A DNA stretch of 64,000 nucleotides from NCBI GenBank assembly GCA_013368445.1, contig JAACJO010000003.1, positions 496,001 through 560,000 on the forward strand, in the 5' to 3' direction. Each line of letters begins with the position of its first letter. Positions within the stretch are counted from its first letter, which is position 1. The stretch comes from Leucocoprinus leucothites. Taxonomy: Eukaryota > Basidiomycota > Agaricomycetes > Agaricales > Agaricaceae. Shown here piece by piece: positions 60,437 to 64,000 of this stretch. The position numbers were made by a program, and so were the translations under genes. The notes under the pieces are model-generated. The model saw only the letters and a program-made list of their open reading frames with translations, ran no database searches and was not told the DNA's origin.

Positions 60437-61629
60437 AAATTTTCATTTGAGTATTCTTGAAATGGGTCTTCTTCATCACTAGCTTGTTCTATTTCGTAAA
60501 CCATGGCGTCTGGATCTTTCCTTTTAGGCTTGAAAGGTCTACGATTCCCTTGTTTCGGTTTGGACTGGGACTTCTGCGTCTGCTTCGATCCCATGTTTGT
60601 CTTTCCTCTTGACTTAAACCAAACCTTCCTTGCCGGACAAGATTTAGCGAAATGTCCTTTCTTGTGGCAGAAGAAGCATTCTCCTCTCTTGAGTGCAATT
60701 CTTTGTTCGTCGGTGAGAACGTTATTGATGATGTGGGAGTATAGTGACCCATAGACATCTCTGTCTGTGTTGCTTGGTCCTTCATTGTACGTTTGATTGA
60801 TGTCTTCTCCTTCACTCTCCTCTTCTTCAGGATTATCATCATCCTCTGCGCCAAGTTCGTATATACCTCCGTCGTCTGCTTCCCGATCATCTTCGATTGA
60901 TAATCGGTATATTCCTCTTGATATTCTGTCGATATCCATGTCCCACTCGGATCGTCTGGGTCTAGATAGGGGTTGACTATAGACGTCATTATATCGTGGT
61001 TGGGATCCGTGTTGTCTACTATTCTTTTTGGTCTTTCTTGATCTATTTGGAGATCCTGGATTAGAATTTCCAATGCGGTATCTCTTTTGCTCTTGGACAA
61101 CTTTGTATGCCTGTCTTGCAGCTGTTTTCCATTCTGCGAGGGTTTGGGGGTCAGCTCGGATTGCTTCGAATCTGACGTCGTTGTCAAGTCCTTCGGCGAA
61201 GTAGGATCGGAGAGAAGTGCTGTCAGTAAGTCCTGCACGTGAGGCGAGGACGGAAAAATTGGCGATGTATTCTTCGATGTATTTGTTTCGTTGTCTATAA
61301 TAGCGGAGCTCTCTTTCAGCCTCAAAGCTCTGTTGTGTTGGAGCGAATGACTGTTCGAGCGCATTCTTGAACTGGTCGAAGGTGTGTGGGGTGTATCCTG
61401 CTTGGGTAGCTGCAGTTGCTTGACTAAGTCTGTAATCCTGTTGCCATAACTTGGCAGCTCCATCGAGTAATCCAAGGGTGTAGTTGATTCTTGATTGGTC
61501 ATCTGTGACACCATAGGAGTCGAAGTAGAGTTCGACTTCGGCCATCCATGGTCTGTAATAGCTTGGGTTGCCATCAAACCTGTTGGGCTTTGGGTACTTA
61601 AGCTGGAATCCTGCTTGAGGTTGTGCCAT
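60433..61629 (-). CDS. gypsy gag, with long in-frame upstream extension
   Basis: From the first ATG (61629, MAQPQAGFQLKYPKPNRFDG) the 398-residue product has the retrotransposon gag core (YFDSYGVTDDQSRINYTLGLL, FAEGLDNDVRFEAI), an acidic stretch and the zinc knuckle CFFCHKKGHFAKSC, ending SNENF. The same frame stays open upstream to about 62,664 without any ATG. That part encodes protein-like, acidic and Pro/Gly-rich sequence (DPAEFARQVEIFARREF near 62.65 kb; repeats of GGP near 61.7 kb), so the true gag is probably about 740 residues or more. Adding one G at 62,655 links to further upstream protein-like sequence including CKCDNC. Start site unresolved. Confidence 0.82.
   Translation of the reverse strand: MAQPQAGFQLKYPKPNRFDGNPSYYRPWMAEVELYFDSYGVTDDQSRINYTLGLLDGAAKLWQQDYRLSQATAATQAGYTPHTFDQFKNALEQSFAPTQQSFEAERELRYYRQRNKYIEEYIANFSVLASRAGLTDSTSLRSYFAEGLDNDVRFEAIRADPQTLAEWKTAARQAYKVVQEQKRYRIGNSNPGSPNRSRKTKKNSRQHGSQPRYNDVYSQPLSRPRRSEWDMDIDRISRGIYRLSIEDDREADDGGIYELGAEDDDNPEEEESEGEDINQTYNEGPSNTDRDVYGSLYSHIINNVLTDEQRIALKRGECFFCHKKGHFAKSCPARKVWFKSRGKTNMGSKQTQKSQSKPKQGNRRPFKPKRKDPDAMVYEIEQASDEEDPFQEYSNENF
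60436..60442 (-). promoter_or_regulatory. candidate -1 ribosomal frameshift heptamer at gag-pol junction
   Basis: A-AAT-TTT in the gag frame directly before the gag TGA fits the X-XXY-YYZ slippery rule. Slipping back one base leads straight into the open pol frame. One missing T in the run would mimic the same thing. Confidence 0.5.
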
Positions 61630-63210
61630 TGGGTTTGGCGGGGGGTTTGGATTAGGATTTGGTGGTCCTCCTCCTGGTCCTCCTGGTCCTCCTGGTCCTC
61701 CTGGTCCTCCAGGCGGATTACCTCCGGGACTTGGTGGTCCCCCTTGTGGATTCGGTGGTGGTGGTGTGGGGCTTCTTCGATTTGAAGAGCCTCCTGTGTT
61801 GGTGACAACTGCCTTTGCTTTCCCTTTTGTTTGGGTGTTAGTGGGTACGGTGATGGTGGTACTGGCTGTAGTAATGTTGGGATTGGTTGTTGGTAAGGTA
61901 CTGGTACTGGCAATACCGGTGGGGGAATTGGTAAAGCTAAAGGGGATAGGGTTCGTAATGGGACTGAGGAACCTTGGGCTATGTCCAAAGGCTGGGCTCG
62001 AGGAGTAAGAAGGGGGTCTATCGAGTCTGGGTTTCTCTGGGGATTTAAGTTTGAGATTGTCGATTGCCCTTGCGAGTGCTTCTGCTTCCTCTTCTGTTCG
62101 ATTTCCTTCAGATTCTTCTTGGCTTCTTTCTCCACTATCTGTTCCTTCTTCGTCTTCTTCTTCGTCTTCTTCGTCAAATTCAGATTCTTCTGAACTTGGA
62201 GTGTCAATTCTGGGCTCTGAATGATTGTCTTGTGAGGTGTCTTCAATTCTTGGGGTAATGTCAAGGATTGGTTCTGGTTCGATGGTCCTGCTAGATTCTG
62301 CAGGGGTTTCTGGAAACGGAGTTTGTCTTCTTTTTGCTTCTTCAATGTACTGTTCTTCGGTAACGTCTCGAAGTTCTTCAAGACCAGCTCCTTTTTCAAT
62401 TTGTTGTTTGACAGTTCTGTGAAGTTGCTTGTGACCAACTGCTGCGTATTCGGCTTCAAGGACTCCTTCTTGTTCCTTTTTGATTGGGACGTAGGCAACT
62501 TTCCCTTCGTGTTCTTTGATGTAATAGAATCTTCCTGATCCTTTACTTCTGTAGAACCTTGTTCTTCGGGTTTCACTGTAGTAAGTACTGTAGGATTCTT
62601 CTGGAAATTCTCTTCTTGCGAAGATTTCAACTTGTCTTGCAAACTCTGCTGGGTCCGTTGTGGACTATGTTTATGGGTGCCTATAGAGACACCTGGTATG
62701 GTCTTAAATGGTAAATTGTCCTTAAGACAATTATCACACTTGCAGTTTGATTCTGCCGTAGTTGGAAAATTAGTTTATAGTCGCTATGGACTCACCTTTA
62801 TAGTCACTAAGACTGTGTATTTATAGTCTCTTAAGACTTTCAACAGATAAACTGTCTTCCGAGTATTTACCCTCGGGTCTGGTATTCTTCAGAGATATGC
62901 CAAACTTTCTGGCAAATTTCTCCCTTCCGAGTATCTACCCTCGGGTCTGGTATCTTATTTGAGATTCAGGTACAACGACCTTAGCTCTCACAAGCCTCCA
63001 AATGTTTTAAGAGCGTGGGTAATCGCTCAGATCAATAAGAGTGATCCTCAACTATTCCACTAGTTGGCAATGTGTGTCGACCCTCTCTTCGTTGTTATGC
63101 ACAATAGTTTTGGGACAGCTTGTGCAATAACCGCGATAACCCAAATCGACAGTGTTTGCAACGTTGTTGGGTTACTGGGCAAAGTAACGGCTCTGTGCTA
63201 ACAGAGAAGG

Positions 63211-63223
63211 ATCGTTTCTACTT
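63211..63223 (-). other. gypsy self-priming primer-binding site
   Basis: Sense-strand AAGTAGAAACGAT, two bases after the 5' LTR. It is perfectly complementary to ATCGTTTCTACTT within the LTR (63,443-63,455 and 55,164-55,176) and does not begin with the TGG expected for a tRNA 3' end. This is the layout used by Tf1/sushi elements, where the 5' end of the transcript primes reverse transcription. Confidence 0.75.
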
Positions 63224-63225
63224 AA

Positions 63226-63888
63226 TGTTATAGTGACGCCGGCCCGGTCCTAAGCTGGCGCGATAAGTATCGAGTTGATCTTATCAAAGGGGACTCCTTC
63301 TCGGTAAGCGACAAAGTCGTTTACTAAGTCAGAGTTATAATACGGCGATTATAGAGTTAAGACTTTAGTAATTGAGATCTTAGAGCTTAAGTTCAATTCG
63401 ACTTTGTATAGATAAAGGCTCGTATTGAGTCTCCACCTAACCAAGTAGAAACGATGTTTCTCCTTGGTAGATGTCGACGACTTATATACGATACAAGTCG
63501 GTATCTATTATTAACTAGGGCTAAGGGCTTCTAATGAAAGAAGAGAAGCGTACAGCTTCCTTAACGCTAATTAAACTATATAAGACGCGATCTGTCAAAG
63601 AAGCTTTAGAAGTTCTTCTAAAGAAGTTCTTCTTTGATCATCTGATCGATCACAAGATAAGTCCAAATATAGCGCAGCTATATTTAACAATCACATGTCA
63701 TCAAAATACAAACAAAACCAAACAAGTCATAACGAGTCGTAACCAGACAAAGTAAACGAGTCAAAACAAACGAGAAAATACAAGAACAAATAAGAAGGAA
63801 ACATAATTGCGATATTACTTAAGTAAAGCTAATATCGACTTCGTATTGTAGATGGAACAAATGCTAGATATAATCAATATACATAACA
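63226..63888 (-). repeat. gypsy LTR (5' LTR in sense)
   Basis: 663 bp, same TGTTAT...ATAACA termini as the left LTR, apparently two differences only. Confidence 0.93.
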
Positions 63889-63893
63889 ACCTC
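63889..63893 (+). repeat. target-site duplication, right copy
   Basis: ACCTC directly right of the gypsy LTR, matching 54,942-54,946. Confidence 0.8.
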
Positions 63894-64000
63894 TTTCTTA
63901 CGCTGATCCGGAAGATCGCGATCCAAAAGAAGAGGAAGAAGAAGTCGAGTTACCTCCTTCTCCGGGACCTTCGCAAAAGGAATCTGGTCCACGAAAACGT
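63889..64000 (+). pseudogene. copia pol, resumption after nested gypsy (partial)
   Basis: Skipping the gypsy element and one duplicate of ACCTC brings the copia frame directly into SYADPEDRDPKEEEEEVEL and on to the window edge. This acidic, proline-rich linker normally lies between integrase and reverse transcriptase in copia pol. Confidence 0.75.

Larger units (their letters stand above)
54947..63888 (-). mobile_element. complete young Ty3/gypsy chromovirus (Tf1/sushi-like), nested in copia
   Basis: 8,942 bp, sense strand minus. Right LTR is 5', left LTR is 3'. Order along the sense strand: 5' LTR, self-priming site, gag, pol (protease, RT, RNase H, integrase, chromodomain), extra ORF, polypurine tract, 3' LTR. 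It is flanked by a 5-bp target duplication. LTRs appear to differ at only two positions in about 664. Confidence 0.92.
51063..64000 (+). mobile_element. Ty1/copia LTR retrotransposon, interrupted by a nested gypsy element; 3' end outside window
   Basis: A left LTR (51,063-51,436), primer-binding site, gag and the protease-integrase part of pol run to 54,946. A 8.9-kb gypsy element interrupts pol, and the copia pol text resumes at 63,889 to the window edge. Reverse transcriptase, RNase H and the right LTR should lie to the right of the window. Confidence 0.85.

Noticed and set aside
61660..61715. Short tandem GGTCCTCCT repeat as a candidate regulatory repeat
   Set aside because: It encodes the GGP-rich linker of gag in the coding frame, so protein-level repetition explains it.
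60489..62642. 717-codon open frame overlapping gypsy gag
   Set aside because: Starts with TTG rather than ATG. The alternative frame contains the gag core and zinc knuckle and is continuous across the same span, so the long frame is a compositional shadow, though its extreme upstream end may be the true gag frame before a missing G.
1..64000. CRISPR arrays, bacterial operons or plasmid origins
   Set aside because: No regularly spaced direct repeats were seen, and the intron-rich genes show eukaryotic nuclear DNA.

Overview
This window is nuclear DNA of a basidiomycete fungus, most likely an Agaricomycete. Most genes are split by short GT-AG introns of about 45-70 nt. Families typical of Agaricomycetes are present (DUF7918, DUF3328/UstYa-like, an F-box-like protein, a basidiomycete-type P450, a lineage-specific multi-span membrane protein). 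An intron-containing tRNA ends in an oligo-T terminator. Exons were joined by hand from splice signals and protein continuity, so internal boundaries are inferred; gene ends are firmer.

Layout. 0-6.3 kb: 3' part of a DUF4139 gene, an F-box-like gene and the AP-2 sigma clathrin adaptor. 8.7-12.3 kb: a 13-exon chitin synthase. 13.8-16.1 kb: a secreted protein resembling six-hairpin glycosidases. 18-21.5 kb: a UBC1-type ubiquitin-conjugating enzyme and a GNAT acetyltransferase. 22.2-32.4 kb: GH2 beta-mannosidase, cytochrome P450 and a very intron-rich GH15 enzyme. 32.9 kb: a tRNA. 33.4-42.7 kb: an accessory cluster of two paralogous S33 iminopeptidase-like hydrolases enclosing two DUF3328 proteins, a tiny secreted peptide and an uncharacterised single-span protein, followed by a multi-span membrane protein. 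43.2-46.3 kb: RRP6, the nuclear exosome 3'-5' exonuclease. 46.5-51.06 kb: three tandem DUF7918 genes, the third cut by a transposon.

The right end (51.06-64 kb) is a nest of LTR retrotransposons. A Ty1/copia element (plus strand) lies in the third DUF7918 gene, and a complete, very young Ty3/gypsy chromovirus (minus strand, 54,947-63,888) lies inside the copia pol gene. The gypsy element has two nearly identical LTRs, a 5-bp target duplication, a polypurine tract, gag, pol with a chromodomain, an extra zinc-knuckle ORF after pol, and a Tf1/sushi-like self-primer arrangement: 13 nt beside the 5' LTR are perfectly complementary to a segment within the LTR.

A cross-cutting observation is that several otherwise intact reading frames (chitin synthase, beta-mannosidase, gypsy gag and pol, copia gag-pol) are each restored by one extra base, usually in a short homopolymer. 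This suggests under-called homopolymers in the assembly rather than independent gene death. The most promising candidate for undescribed biology is the DUF3328/peptidase/small-peptide cluster at 33-40 kb; the most clear-cut structural finding is the gypsy element with its extra ORF and self-priming signal.
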